A DNA stretch of 64,000 nt from Deuterostichococcus epilithicus (lineage: Eukaryota > Chlorophyta > Trebouxiophyceae > Prasiolales > Stichococcaceae). The notes under the pieces were generated by a model. The model was not told where the DNA came from. It worked only from the letters and a program-made list of their open reading frames with translations, and did not search any database. How positions within the stretch are numbered: the stretch's first letter is position 1; every line of letters starts with the position of its first letter. The position numbers were made by a program, and so were the translations under genes. Location of the stretch: assembly GCA_033439295.1 (NCBI GenBank), contig JAVTLE010000016.1, positions 496,001 through 560,000 on the forward strand. Reading direction: 5' to 3'. Positions 49,801-62,500 of the stretch are shown in pieces.

Positions 49801-52800
49801 AGTGCCCTGGCAACGTCCTGGCATGCCACTGGCGCTGTGTCGCTCACTGAGCCAGCCGGCCGATCTCATTGCTCAGCTGACGACAACACACGAATTTGCT
49901 GTTGTAGGCCGCAGGGTGTTGACAGACAGCGTGCTGACAAATCGGCCTTGTGTCATGTGGAAACCAATCTCATGTGGAAGCCAATCTCATGTGGAAACCA
50001 ACCCCATGTGGGTTCAACGAAGCTTCTCACGCCCAGCAGCCGACTCCCATCAGGTGCGCAGACGCCCTGTCCGAGGCCGGGCGGAACGGGCACGCAAAAG
50101 AGCTGGTCGGCCAATTGGTGGATCAGCTACCTCGTCCGCCAAGTCACAAGCTTGTTTGGTGGTGACTGTGCTCTGTGCCGCGCAGCTGACCACCATCATG
50201 GGGGCTGAGCCACTGTCGGAGGCCGAGCGCGCCGCAAAAGCCGCGCTGTTCGGCCAGCTCGTGGAGCAGCTGCCCGCGCTGCTGGTGCTGCGGGGAAGCC
50301 GGGGCCTGGGCCCGGTGGCGGACGCGCTCGCAGCGGTTCGCCGGCTGGCGGCAGGGCGCCGCGCGACGCACCAGAACCTGTTCAGGTGGGCCGTCGAGCG
50401 TTTCCAAGTTTCTGTCGATAAAATGTCTCATATGATGTGAAAACAGAGCACGACCTGCCTCTTTGGGCGCGCTGCTGCGCCAGCTGCAAGCTGCAAGCTG
50501 CAGGCACGCTGCCACGAGAATTGGCGCCCATGCACTGCTGTCTGTGCACGCTGCATCAAAAATAACGCAGTCACTGAGCCTGGGACGCGATGCCAGCGCA
50601 CCAGCAGGGTTTCAAGTCGCCTCATATGTCAGACGATACAGATACGAGCGACCTTGTCGTCAGATTCTGGTCACAACCTCGTGCTGCTCTGGGCGTTTGA
50701 AAGCTTCGCCTGCTCTGCCGCCGCAGGCGCGCCGGCGCGCTGGTGCAGGTGGTCAACCTGCTGAACGACGAGTTTGGGCCGGAGGAGGGGGCCGAACTGG
50801 CATGCAGCGTGCTGCTCACCCTGGCAGCGCTGCTGGCGGGCAATGACTCTGCCCGCAAGTGCCTGGCGCACGACGTCGGTGCGTCCGTCTGCTTTGCGCC
50901 AAAACGCTGTCGATGTGTCCTTGCAAAGCTGAGGCGGCACCAGCAGCTCAAGTACGTGCTCAGGAGGTGTGCAGTCGGGAAGCTATCATTTCATGACCTG
51001 CTGTGCCTCGCTACTGGCGGGAAATGACTCCGCGCACAAGCGTCCGGCGCACCTCCTTGGTGCGTCCATGGAACAGCGAATCTTTGCGGTCCAGCAAACC
51101 CTCCTTTCTGAGGGCAGTGATAATGTTCAGGGGCGCCTCGAGTCGCTGTCCGCTTGCTGCATGCCACTTCCAGCGGCAACCGCATGCTGGGTCGCAACCA
51201 ATCCAAAACAGTCAATGTGATCATGACGGCGTCAGGCTGCATGCGGCACCTCACGGCAACTCTCAAGCTTCCCGCTCGGTGCAGGCGCCGACACGCTGCT
51301 GGCGCTGGTGCTGCGGCTGTCGCCCGGTGGGCACCCTGGGCGGCCGCTGCTCACCGCCATCCTTGCGCTAGCGCTGGAGGTGGGCGCTCATCACTCTCAG
51401 CGTGTCAGGGTGTCAAAGCTGGGGACGCTTCCGACCTGCAAACGACTTCCAGCAGACTGGGAGCTGCGACAGGGTCGACAGCCTCGCACATGGCTTGCGG
51501 CGCAGGCGCAGGGCACTCTGTTGGAGCTTGATGCGCTGCAAATGCAGCCACGGGTGCTAGTCGGCGAATGTGACCCTCACCATCAATTGCTTATTGTGTA
51601 CATTGAGAATGTTCACGATGATCTAGAGTCGGCAGCGGGTTGGCCGGACAGAAGTCGACATCATACGAGGCTGGTGCCAGCGCTCCTTACTGGCTGCTCC
51701 AAAGCGGTTCAGCAGATGATGTGAACCACTCGCCTCATGTTGCGGTCGGACTCCCAGCTGGTCAGCCCTGCGACAGCCGCCTTGCTGAGATGTGACTGGC
51801 CATGTGCTCGCCGGTATGACCGCAGCTGTCACCTGATTATCAAGACCAGAAAGAACAATAAATATCCCAGGTCTGGAACCCGTTGCGCCCAAGGGTTCAG
51901 TACACTCGTGTCGGCAGGAGGAGCACGACCCAGACGCGGAGCCGCCGCAGTCGGTGGCCAATGCCGACGCGGTGCCGCTGTTCCTGGCGGCGCTGCGCGC
52001 GGCGGCCGCGGCAGAGCGGCGGTGGGGCCTGGCGCTGTGGGCGCGCCTGCTGAGGGGCAGCATGGTCAACCTGTCTGCCTGCGAGCGGTGCTTTTCTTTC
52101 TTTCTGAGTACATGCAGGCTCTGACTCTTGTGGCGCTGCCGCGTCTCTCCTTGCTGCCTGACATGCATGCCTGGCTGGGGCCGCAACTTGAGCTCAACTT
52201 GCAGCCGAGCTAGCTGCACCGCGAAGGAAGCGCCTTCCGAGGTCTTGACCCACTCACTCGATCCACAGAGTCAATTGTGTCAGTGGATTTGCTTTGCAGG
52301 TCAGGCGTCAACGGGCTGCTTATCGACTGGTTCGCTGGCTCCGCTGACGATCCGGCCCTGCAGGCGCAGATCGCCGAGCTGCTGCAGGTGTGCACGACTG
52401 CAGCTTCTTAGCATTTGCAACCAGGATGACCACGACAGGCGCATGCCTGGATCGCAGGACATGTCGTGCAGACAGGTTCGCACCCTGCAGCGGGACTGCG
52501 GGCTGCCAGCATGTGAAGGGCACTGCTTGTACCTTTCGGGGCTTTCCAGCCGGAGGCTGGTGCATGTTCTCTGCCTTCGATTTCATGCTCTATGCTCGGC
52601 ACCTGGTGATATACCTGCCTCAAGTCGAGACTTGAAAATCGGACAGCACCAGATGCCAATCACAGAGAACGACGACCAAGGCCGAGCGCAGCTGCCATCT
52701 CGTGCCCCGCACACGGCCACTAAAATGAACCAGGCATCGACGCTCGTGCACCTTTTGGCAGGTCACCGGCGCGTACAGCATCGCTGGCCGGGACCTGAGA

Positions 52801-53554
52801 GCGCTGCTGGCGCTGCTGAAGCCGGTCGACGGCGCCGCCGCGGCGCCAGCGCACTCGGCGCTGCTGCTGCGCGCTCTGAGCGCAATGGCGGCGCACTCCG
52901 GCCCCGGCGCATTCTTCGACTTTGGCGACGACGGCGCAGGCATCATGCGCAGCCTGCCGCTGCGGTGCGCACCCCTCTGCCGGGCCAGTCGGCTCCCCTG
53001 TATGCTGCGCGGGATGTGCCAGCGTGCGGGACGGACATGATTGGCATGACTTGAGGAAGCCAACGCTGGGTGTAAGGGTCAGATGCAGCATTACCTGGCA
53101 CACGCATACCGAGGCAGCACCTGCTACAAAGCAGTTGCGGAGGATCCGACGACTGCCGGGCGGCTCAGACGATGTAGCCATTGTGAGCGTCTGCATGAGA
53201 AGCCTGCTTGCTGGCTGGTGTGGGCTGCGAGGCCTGGGTAGGCAAGCGCCAGCCTGTGGTCGTTGATCAGTCACACCATCCATACCCGGGCACGTCATGC
53301 ATGCGCTCTTCGAATGCATGGACGCGATCGCTGTCACCAGCGGTCATGTGATGGCACCAGGCTGATCGTCCAGGCTTCACTGGCTGCTGCACGGACGGGA
53401 AACCCCTGACACCCTCATCACGTTACACCCTGGAAATGGACCCACCGAAGCTGCTGATCGTCATGACACGCTGTAAGACTACTTTTCGCAGCATGCCGAC
53501 CAAGGGCTACTCCTTCGCGACCTGGCTGCGCATCGAGGAGGCGACGCGACTGGC

Positions 53555-53593
<39 letters not shown>

Positions 53594-56500
53594 CGCCTTG
53601 GAGCACGACCGGGCGCTGTACACGCTGCTGATGCGAGGGCCCGCCGGCGCCAAGGGCGTCTCCGCTGCGCTCCGAGGTACAGCATTGTTGATCGGAGGAT
53701 GAGTTCTCACCGAAATATGTGGACGTGACGCTGGCATAGCATGACACGGCATGGCATGGCATGCATTGCCATGCCATGCCACGCCATGCCAGCTTGCAAG
53801 TCTCGTCCGTGGCGCCGCAGGCAGCCAGTTGGTGATGCGGACGCTGGGCGGCGGCAAGGGCCCGGCCGTGTCGGAGGTCGCGCTGCCGTTCGACTTCGCG
53901 CCGCGGCGGTGGTACCATGTGGTGGCAGCGCACGCGCCGGGCGGGCCACTGTCGGCGCCCGTCGCGACGCTCTTTGTGGACGGGGCGCTGGCGGCGGTCG
54001 TGGAGCGGCTGCGCTATCCAAAGGTCAGCACTACCTGTCATCGACACTGCTTGTCGTGAACAAGAGCGGCCTGTATAACAGCACTTGAGATCACAGGATT
54101 GTTCTGAAGGAAGCATGCGACTATTGCACACCCCAATGACAGCTGGACGCACCAGAACAGTGATGCTGGCTGTGTGCCAACTACAGCTCTGCCACAGCAT
54201 ATGCCAGCAAGTGTTCTGCAGACTGGCGCGGCGCGTTGAGTGCATTGTCTGTCAGCAACTTGCAACACTGGGGCTCAACATCTTCAATTCCTATGCGCTA
54301 TTGGCACGGTGCAGCCTGGCCTCACCTGCAGCCAGCTGTAAATGCTGGTGCATGGACTTTGTGCAACCTTCGTCAGGCGCAGGACCACATTTCGCACAGT
54401 CACTGTGTGGCCCCCTGCAGTACTGCTGCGGGCTGTTGTGCAGCATGCGGGTGCCAGGGTCGCGCGATTGTCTTCTGTGTGCCGCCTGTGCATGGAGGGT
54501 GGAAGTGGCATCTTGTCTCCGGTCCCTCTTCGGCCTAGGCTCAGGAGAAATATGGACAGAACTAAGGAGGCCATGCTCGACGTCCAATGTCGTGATGCAG
54601 CCTCACAGGGTATCAGAGGGGCAGGCATTCGGCAGGCTGATAACAATAGGAATGTTTGCCTCAACGAACCAGCTGCCTAGCCAAACCCGACTGTGTTTCT
54701 CTGTTGAAGGTGCCGGAGGGGCTCAACGCGTGCAGCTTTGCGGCGGCGCTGAGCCGCGACGAGGCGGGCGGAGGCGCGCCCCTGGCTGCCTTCCGCGGGC
54801 AGATGGCGGCAATCTACCTCTTTGACACCGCCCTGACACCAGGCGAGTGCCCCGGACTTCGACCGATGTCGGTACCGAGCAAACATCGCAGCAGATGTTC
54901 GTTTGCCAAAGTGTCTGGCGGCACAGATGGCAGCCATCTACCTGTTCAGCACCGCGCTAATGCTGGGCAAGTCCCTCCGACATGGCCTGCAGTCAACATC
55001 GAGCAAAAGGCGTCCAAAGTACATGACGCACCATGAATCGTCCGGGATGCTTGCCAAGCTCTGCAGAATGCGGCAGGGCTCTCGCTCATGTGAGGCAACC
55101 TCCGCCTGGCTGTGTTGCAATGCATCGCAGTTCGTGTCACAAGATGCAGAGCAAGCTGCCGCGCTGCTCAGCCGTGGGACCGGACTACCAGTCCACCTTC
55201 TTTGCTGCGAAGTCCCACCTGAGCGCCTACCGAATAGTGGCAAACAAGCTCGCTTGTGTTGCCTTTCTCTTGAAGAGCAAGCGGCGGCGCTGCACGCTCT
55301 GGGGCCGGACTACCAGTCCACCTTTTCGGTGGCGGAGTCGTCGGCGGTGCTGGAGCAGGCCGGTGGCGCGGCGGCTGTGGTCATGGAAGGCCGTGAGGCG
55401 CTGGGGCCCCGCCTGCTGGCCGCCTACAATGCGCAGGCGAGTGGCCGTCAACGGCAGGCCTCGTGAGCGCTGGTCAACCCTGCCAGCCACAACAGATGCT
55501 GCTGGGCTGTACCTGCCTACACCTGGTCAGCCACTGCTGGATGGCGTGTTCAGTTCATCTGGAGCTCCGCGCAAGCACAGCCTCAGGATCTGACCTGCCA
55601 GGTCCGATCGCAAGTTGCGGCGATGCTTTGTCAACACCAGTGGCGTGTCGATGCGCAGGCCGCAGCGGGGCGGGCGCTGTACGACACGGCTGCCATGGAC
55701 CAGTCGGCCGTAGCCGGCGGCGATGCCGGCGGCAGCGCCGGAGCTGCCCTGCTGGAGCACACCCAGGTGCCCTGATGGGAGCTGTAGGACTCTTGACGCC
55801 TCCACGCATGCATGTGGGTCTCGCGATGAAACCGGCCACCCACTGGGCACGCATGCGGGTAGCAAAGACACATGCAAGGCAGCTGCCCGCAGACTGACCA
55901 CAGTACACAACCATGTTTTGCTTTGCACGTGGCAGCCTGCTTGCATGCAGATCCTCCGACGCTGTACGGCAATTTGAAACGGTTCCTGTCTGCGCAGCTA
56001 TGCCACGCGGTGGCGCTGCGCGCGCTGCTGCCGTGCCTTGGCGGCGTGCGTGCGCTGCTGCCTCTGGCGGCGCAGCTGGACCTGCCTGTTGCCGGGTGCC
56101 CCCCGAGCTCGCATATGTCCTGCATGAGCTTCAGCAGGACCTGAAATACGGAACGTACACGTGCATCTGGCTGGCTGCGGGCCGGCTGTGCTTGGCGATG
56201 CCAGCTTGCTGAAACGGGCGCTGCGACCACCAGGCTCGCGCACAATCCCAAGAATTTCTCTGCCGTGCACAGTGTCGGCCGGCCGGCCAGCTCGAGCTCG
56301 CAATTCCTGGCGACACCACTGTGTTTCGCTGTACCGCAAGACGACCCGGCCATGAGGGTGATGCCTATCATGCGCTCCTGGTGACCTGCTAGGCAGACGA
56401 ATGGCGGTGACGAGTCAAGGGCGCCGGCGGTGGTGGCGCTGCTGGCGGCGGTGCTGGAGGGTTCACCCACCAACCGCCAGACCTTTATGCAGCTCCAGGG

Positions 56501-59500
56501 TGCGGCCTTTGTTGCAACACGGACGGTTCTCGGCACAAGCGTGGCATGTTGCTCACTGGAGACAGATCCAAGATTGATGGTTGCAAGCGTCGGAACAAAA
56601 AACGGTAGATCTTGCATGTCATCCTCGGAGCAGAGAACAATAGAGCTTGCATGTCAGTGGAGTGTAGTCTTGCGCTCAAGAGCCGGAGCACTTGGAAGTG
56701 AAGCTCCCCGTCACAGAGTCGGGGGAAGTGTGCAGCATGCTTATGAACTCTGCGCTGCAGGCTCGGCCATGCGGAGGTGCTGCTGCAGTGCCATATGTTA
56801 GACCACAGATCTGCTAAGGCGACAATTGACGGTTGTGAAACTCCAAACGATGGCTGTGCCGCAGGCCAGGCGCTGTTGGGGTGGCTGCTGCAGCAGCGAC
56901 AGCAGCAGTAGCAGCTTCGCTGCCCGACAGTGGAGCTGCTCCACTTGCTAGTGTGACAGTGCCAAGTCTTCAATGACATACCCGCAGGTCCAGCGATGCT
57001 TGAACGGCCGCTGCGTAACGACTACCGCCACCACCTGACCACGGAGCCGCTCAGGGCTGGGCCGCCAAAACATCGCACCTCATGCTTGGTGACATCTCCG
57101 TGCAGGTCCAGCGATGCTGGGGTGGCTGCTACAGCAGCGGCAGGCGCGCCACCTGACCATGGAGCTGCTCAAGGCTGTGGAGGGTTTGCTGCGCGCCACC
57201 GCCGCCGATCCTACCCTGCAGCGAGAGGTGCGTCACGATGCACCTCCCATGCATTTCGATGCTGGCAAGCCGTTGTGTTCATGGAACTTCAACATTGCCA
57301 GGTAGACTATCTGCTGCATTTCACCGCCACTGGCCCCGCCTGCAGCGGAAGGTGCGCAATGAAACCTTCAGCTGGGTGCACTGTGCCGCCAGGCCGCCAG
57401 AAATACTGCAAAGGCGGTCTTCCAGGCTCGAGGGCTGCAGGGCCAATAACAGTAGGCTGGGATTTGCTCGACCTCTGAAGTGTTGCAGACGTCCTGAAGA
57501 AATTCGGGCCTTTCATTGCAATGGGTTCTCGGTGAAGCCGCAAGCGATAGTGCTCCATTCTGTGCGGCAGGTGCTGACGACGCTGCTGCTGGATGTGCGG
57601 CTGTGGGCGGCAGCGCCTGTGGCGGTGCAGCACAACTTGTTCGCCCTGTGCCTCAAGCTGGCCCAGGTGAGCCCAAGGGTTTGACTGCCAATGCACAGGC
57701 CCGAATTCAGTACTCCGAATATCATGTGAGAACACAGCGAGGATCCAGACCAACGGCATGCATAGTACGAGCATGCATCCTGGCAGATGTGGCCGACGTC
57801 CATCACCATGGACTGTGGGTGTCGGGCACCGAGTGCCCCCCACAAAGAATGGTGTAGTGTCGCGACGATGGCGAGGATGCATGAGCTAGTCTTCTCGTGT
57901 CCCATTCAAACGCCAGATCGATGCTCTTTCGCAAAGTTGAACTGGTTCAAAGGCGCAGGGGGAGCCGCCGCTGATGCAGCAGCTATGGCATGTTGCGCAA
58001 ACCGGATCTGTATGGGCACGCACAATGCATCCGCAAGCCCAGCTACCAAGGCGCTGCTTGTCCTGATGCGCAGCGGAAGCCGCAGCTGATACATCAGCTC
58101 TTTGGCGTGGCCATGCAGTCCCAATGTATCCGGTTGCTGCCGTGGCCTAGCCAAGACTTTGGTGTGCAGGGCGAGCCGGAGCTTATGCAGCAGCTGTTTG
58201 GCGTGCCACGGGTGCTGGACGCACTGAGGGCGCACTTTGGCGCCGAGGCATCGCCCGACGCTGTGTCACCTGCGGCAGGTGCGCCGGTTGTCTGCTACTG
58301 CGGTCCTCTCATGCTGGTCACAGCACACTACCTGTTGTCCGACGTCAAGCGCACACCCCTACAGCTTGATCCATGCTGCAGGCTCGTTGATATGCTGGCT
58401 TGCAGCCTCCAAAGGAGCTGATTTGGAAGCAGCTGGCATTGCTGTTTCCGACTGCTCAAATCGTACTCGTTATGATGTGCAGGACTACTGGGTGGTTCCT
58501 CAAAGATTCCCTACTTTCATTCTACGATGGATATTTCTTTCCTATTTTTCATCGCGTGCAGGACTACAGGGATGTTTTCTCAGAATTTCCCGCCGTGATG
58601 CTGAGAATGATACCTGGCGTCTGCCATCTGCCACAGTAGTCCTGCAATACCCCCGGGGATGCACCGAGAACGCCCCCGGGGTCATAGGGGCCGACACAAG
58701 TCCGTGGTGGGGGCGTTAGCCTGCTCTGCTGTGCACCAATGCCCTGCCGTGAACCTGGCAGTAATCGGACACTTGTCCGAATCGATTGCGTGTTCCTACA
58801 GGCGGCAGGCGATGTCAAGATATCTGCGGGAGCTGCGCTTCAGGCTGCTAAGCCATCATTTCCATCGTGTCAACTCTGGAGAACTAGGAACGCTTTGTTG
58901 CAGGCGGCAAGGCGACGCCAGACGAGCTGGGAAGCACACCGTCCGACCCAAGCAGAATTGTACATGGTCCATCTGGTCTGCACGTCGTCATTGAGGGTGT
59001 TGTCCCGTGTCGCAGGTGGCAAGGCGACGCCGGAGGAGCTGCGAAGCACACTGTCCGACCCATGCTGACTGCTACTTTTTCATGTATCATTCGGTCTACA
59101 TGTTGTCACTGACTTGTTGTTCCATGTTGCAGGCGGCAAGGCAAAACCGGAGGAGCTGCGGGAGCTGCGTTTCGACCTGCTGGAGGCGGCGGCGGCGCTG
59201 GTGCACGCCGCTGCGGCGCCGCCGCCGCACACGGCATCAGGAGACGGCGGTGAGGACGGCTCCCGGGGCCGTGCCGCGGCACACCACCTCACCGCGGCCG
59301 TGCAGGTGTGTTCCATATTTACAACAAGATACCAAAAATAACCAAGGAAGAGTATTTGCTGCCCGGCCTGCGTCTCGCAGCATCACACTGCTGAAACGTA
59401 TGATTCCCACAGAGCGCTGTCTTGGTCTGCGCCACCAGCCCTGGTGGGTGCCGCATGTCATCGGAGCTTCGAACGGCATGGCTCCACAGCCCATCCATTT

Positions 59501-62500
59501 AACGAACAGATCCCCTACTCCTGCTGCCTCGAGGCCAAGCATCCCATACTATGTGGTGGCGTCAGCTGCAGCTGAGGTGGCTGACGCACTACTGCCACAG
59601 CATTGTAATGGCTGAAATCGGCACGGGTCAGCAGGCTGGCATTGATCGTCGGCCTGAAATCTTGACGTGTGGAATGTGTCCCCACGATCGAAAGCACTTG
59701 ATGTGTGTGCCGCAAACCAGCCCTGGCACTGGCATCGCTCATCGCAGCCTGCCCCGACGCCTTGCCCGCCAGCGTCGCCGCCGCCGGCTGCCACTTCTTC
59801 CGGCCCATCCCTGCAGCTCTCCACATGCGAGGCTGTCAGCACTGAGCATGATGCGCCTTTCATGCCTTTCATGCCTTTCATGCCTTTCTTGCATTTCATG
59901 CCATTTTTGCCTTTCATGCCTTTCTTGCCTTTCTTGCCTTCCAGGCACTCGCGTCCTTCGTCGAGGACTGCCCGGACGCTTTGCTAACGGAGGACGCCGT
60001 CGCCTGCCTAGCGGGCCTGCTGCCGCCGGCGGAGGCCGCGTCCCGGCCGGTCANGNGCGCGCTCGCACGGCTGGGGGGCTGGGCCTCGTGTCGCCGCTGC
60101 TGCGGCGGCCGCGGCAGGCGCTGCGCGTCGCCGGCCTGCGCATCCTGGCGGCGCTGCTGCCGCTTGTGCGCGACGCGCAAGGTGGGCGAGGGTCGCGCGC
60201 CACTACAGCGCATTTCCAAATTCGTGCGGAGGCCTGGGCATCATCCAAATTACATGGCATCATGTGCCAGATTCAGCATCGGGTGGCAGCAGAGCAGTCG
60301 GGCAGTGGCACACCGCAAGCAGATGTACCTGCTGCTCCAAGGTAGGGCAAGAAAGTACCTCCTGTGACGCCGCAGCGCCGGGGGGCGGTAGGGCGGGGCG
60401 CAGGCGAGGCGCTGCTGCCGGTCCCGCTGTCGGAGCCGCGTGCTCTGTGCCCTGACCTGCAAGCATGCTATAAAGGTGCAGTACATGACGTGCTCCCCGT
60501 GCCGCCGCAGAGCTGGAGGGTTTCTGGGCGGAGGCCAGCGAGGCGCTGCTGCTATTCCCACTAACGGAGCCGGTGCGACGTGCGCTGCTGCAGCTCATGC
60601 ACACGACGTCACCAGCAAGCCATGGCCCGGTGCGTCACATGCAAGGACGGAGCTTCACCTCCGTCAGCTGGTGGCCGGCTGCAGAGTCTCGCTCGTGTGG
60701 ACTGGTACACTCGGTCTTCAATAAGCCTCACGGTCGTCCCAGCAGCCGCAGCCTCTGGCGGCGGTGCTGCCACTGCACATGCTGCGCCGAGCGCCCATCA
60801 GCATTTGGCATGGTCAAATCGCTGGCCGAGCTCACGGCCAGCGCGCTCAAAGGAGGGCCCGATGTCACTATGTATATCAGTCTAGCCTGAGCAGCTGTCT
60901 TGCATCCCGTCCCTCGGCCTCTCCAGGGGCGGCATGCCGAAGTGTTGCCAAACGACATGGGCCCCTCGACGAATTGGGCCGCTCTGACAAGGGCCAAACG
61001 TCGTGACGCAGGTCAGCTGCTCAACGCTGGCCCGCTTTATGCACATAGTGACATTTGGCCCCCCTGCCAGTGCGCTGTCCGTAAGCTCGGCCAGCCACTT
61101 GGTCATGCCGAATCCTGAGGAGAGCTCGTCAGCACCGGGCGCCGCTGCCATGGCGAAGGCCTGCACAAGGATGACACAACGGCTGAACCCCCGCAGTCGG
61201 CTGAATGAAGGCGCCGGAGCAGGCGTGACTCAGTAACCAGGATACCACGGGGTCTTCATCCCATTCATGTTCCAGCACTCGCTCCTCTGCAAGCTCAGCT
61301 GTCCGTGCTCACGCTTCCACGGCCGCGCCTGCGCAGGCCGCAGCCCCCGGCGGCGGCGCCCACGCCGCGGCGCTGCTGCTGCAGCTGCTGCGCGGCTGCG
61401 AGGACGCGGGCGAGCGGGCCGCGGCGCTGCAGGGGCTGGTGGCCGGCCTGGTGGAGGGGCCGCGGCCCGCGCGGGCGGCCTTTGCGGCGCTGCCTGGCTG
61501 GGAGGAGCTGCTGCTGGGGCTGCTGCTCGATGGCACGCCCGGCGTCGGCCTGCAGCCGCAGGTGCGGGCTGCTTCTAGCTGCCACGCAGATGGATGTTGC
61601 AAGCACATGCGGCGGTGCCAAGCTGCGGGGAGTATCAAAGGGTCGTGCGCCGGTGTGCCGCTGCAGGCAGTGCATACACCGATCTTGCAGCTGCTGACTT
61701 CTGCACGCCAAGCTGTCGAGGGGCGTGGCAGTTCTCAAGGCGGCGCAGTCTGCCACATGACACGCAATTACAGTATGCGAGTGTCTTCCTGGCACGTATC
61801 TGGGAAGCAGAAGCTGCCACGCCGCCAGCTGCAGTCGCAGAGCGTTTCAGCGCCTTGACAGCTCGGCGTGAATGCGTCAATGGTTTCCAAATACATGCAT
61901 GATAGGGTCGCACCTGCTCTGCTGCGCTTTACAAGCCAGGCTTTTGGCTCTTGGTTTGCTGGAAGTCGCAATGCGCCTGCACGCCTGTACACTCGAGACC
62001 CAGATTGGGTAGAACCATATGCCGTCCGTGAGGGAAACCGCAATCTAAGGTGCCATAATGCATGCGACACCGGGAGATCCCGCACTGCAGCCAGGAGCAC
62101 ACTGCAGTACTGCGGTCTCAGGCGCCCTACAGTGCACACCCTGCACAATGCTGCCGTGCAGTCCGTGCTTGCTTGACAAGAATGTCATTTACCACGTTCA
62201 GCCTTGGGCCTCATCAAAGCTGTTCCTTGGGAGCTTGCTGCTCGGCTTGCTTGGCAGAATTTCCACAGTTCGCTCAAGGTTCCAGAAACACAGCTTTCAC
62301 GTCTGCAGATTGAGGCGGCGAAGGGTTGTCAAACGTGGCGGGGGGCCCAGCGATGGTCTTAAACATGCAGCACCACGGCTGCTGCGTGTAGCGGCGGTGC
62401 ACTGCATCCTTTATAGGCGTGAGACTGAGCTGCGGGCTCTCCTGGTCACAGACCGAGGCCTCGGAGGCCGGCTGGGCGTGGCGGGGCCCGGAGATGGGCG

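Larger units (their letters stand above)
53492..55436 (+). other. Concanavalin A/LamG-like domain exons of the BEACH-family gene
   Basis: Four exons encode KGYSFATWLRIEE, a run of ten Gly (GGC repeat), LPFDFAPRRWYHVVAAHA, ATLFVDGALAAVVERLRYPK, FRGQMAAIYLFDTALTPEQ and LGPDYQSTF. This is the characteristic sequence (GYS..W, W-H-V, DG, RYP, GQ.A.IYLF, LGP.Y) of the LamG-like domain preceding the PH-BEACH module in neurobeachin/ALFY-type proteins, and is the main basis for the family call. Two of the four exons end in GC donors. Confidence 0.75.

Noticed and set aside
49954-50012. Regular 17-bp repeats considered as a CRISPR-like array
   Set aside because: No spacers; a eukaryotic intron minisatellite.
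58484-58620. Two CAG|GACTAC stretches considered as an extra exon of the BEACH-family gene
   Set aside because: They resemble each other as another edge-type duplication, but neither has an open frame in the required phase nor a good donor.
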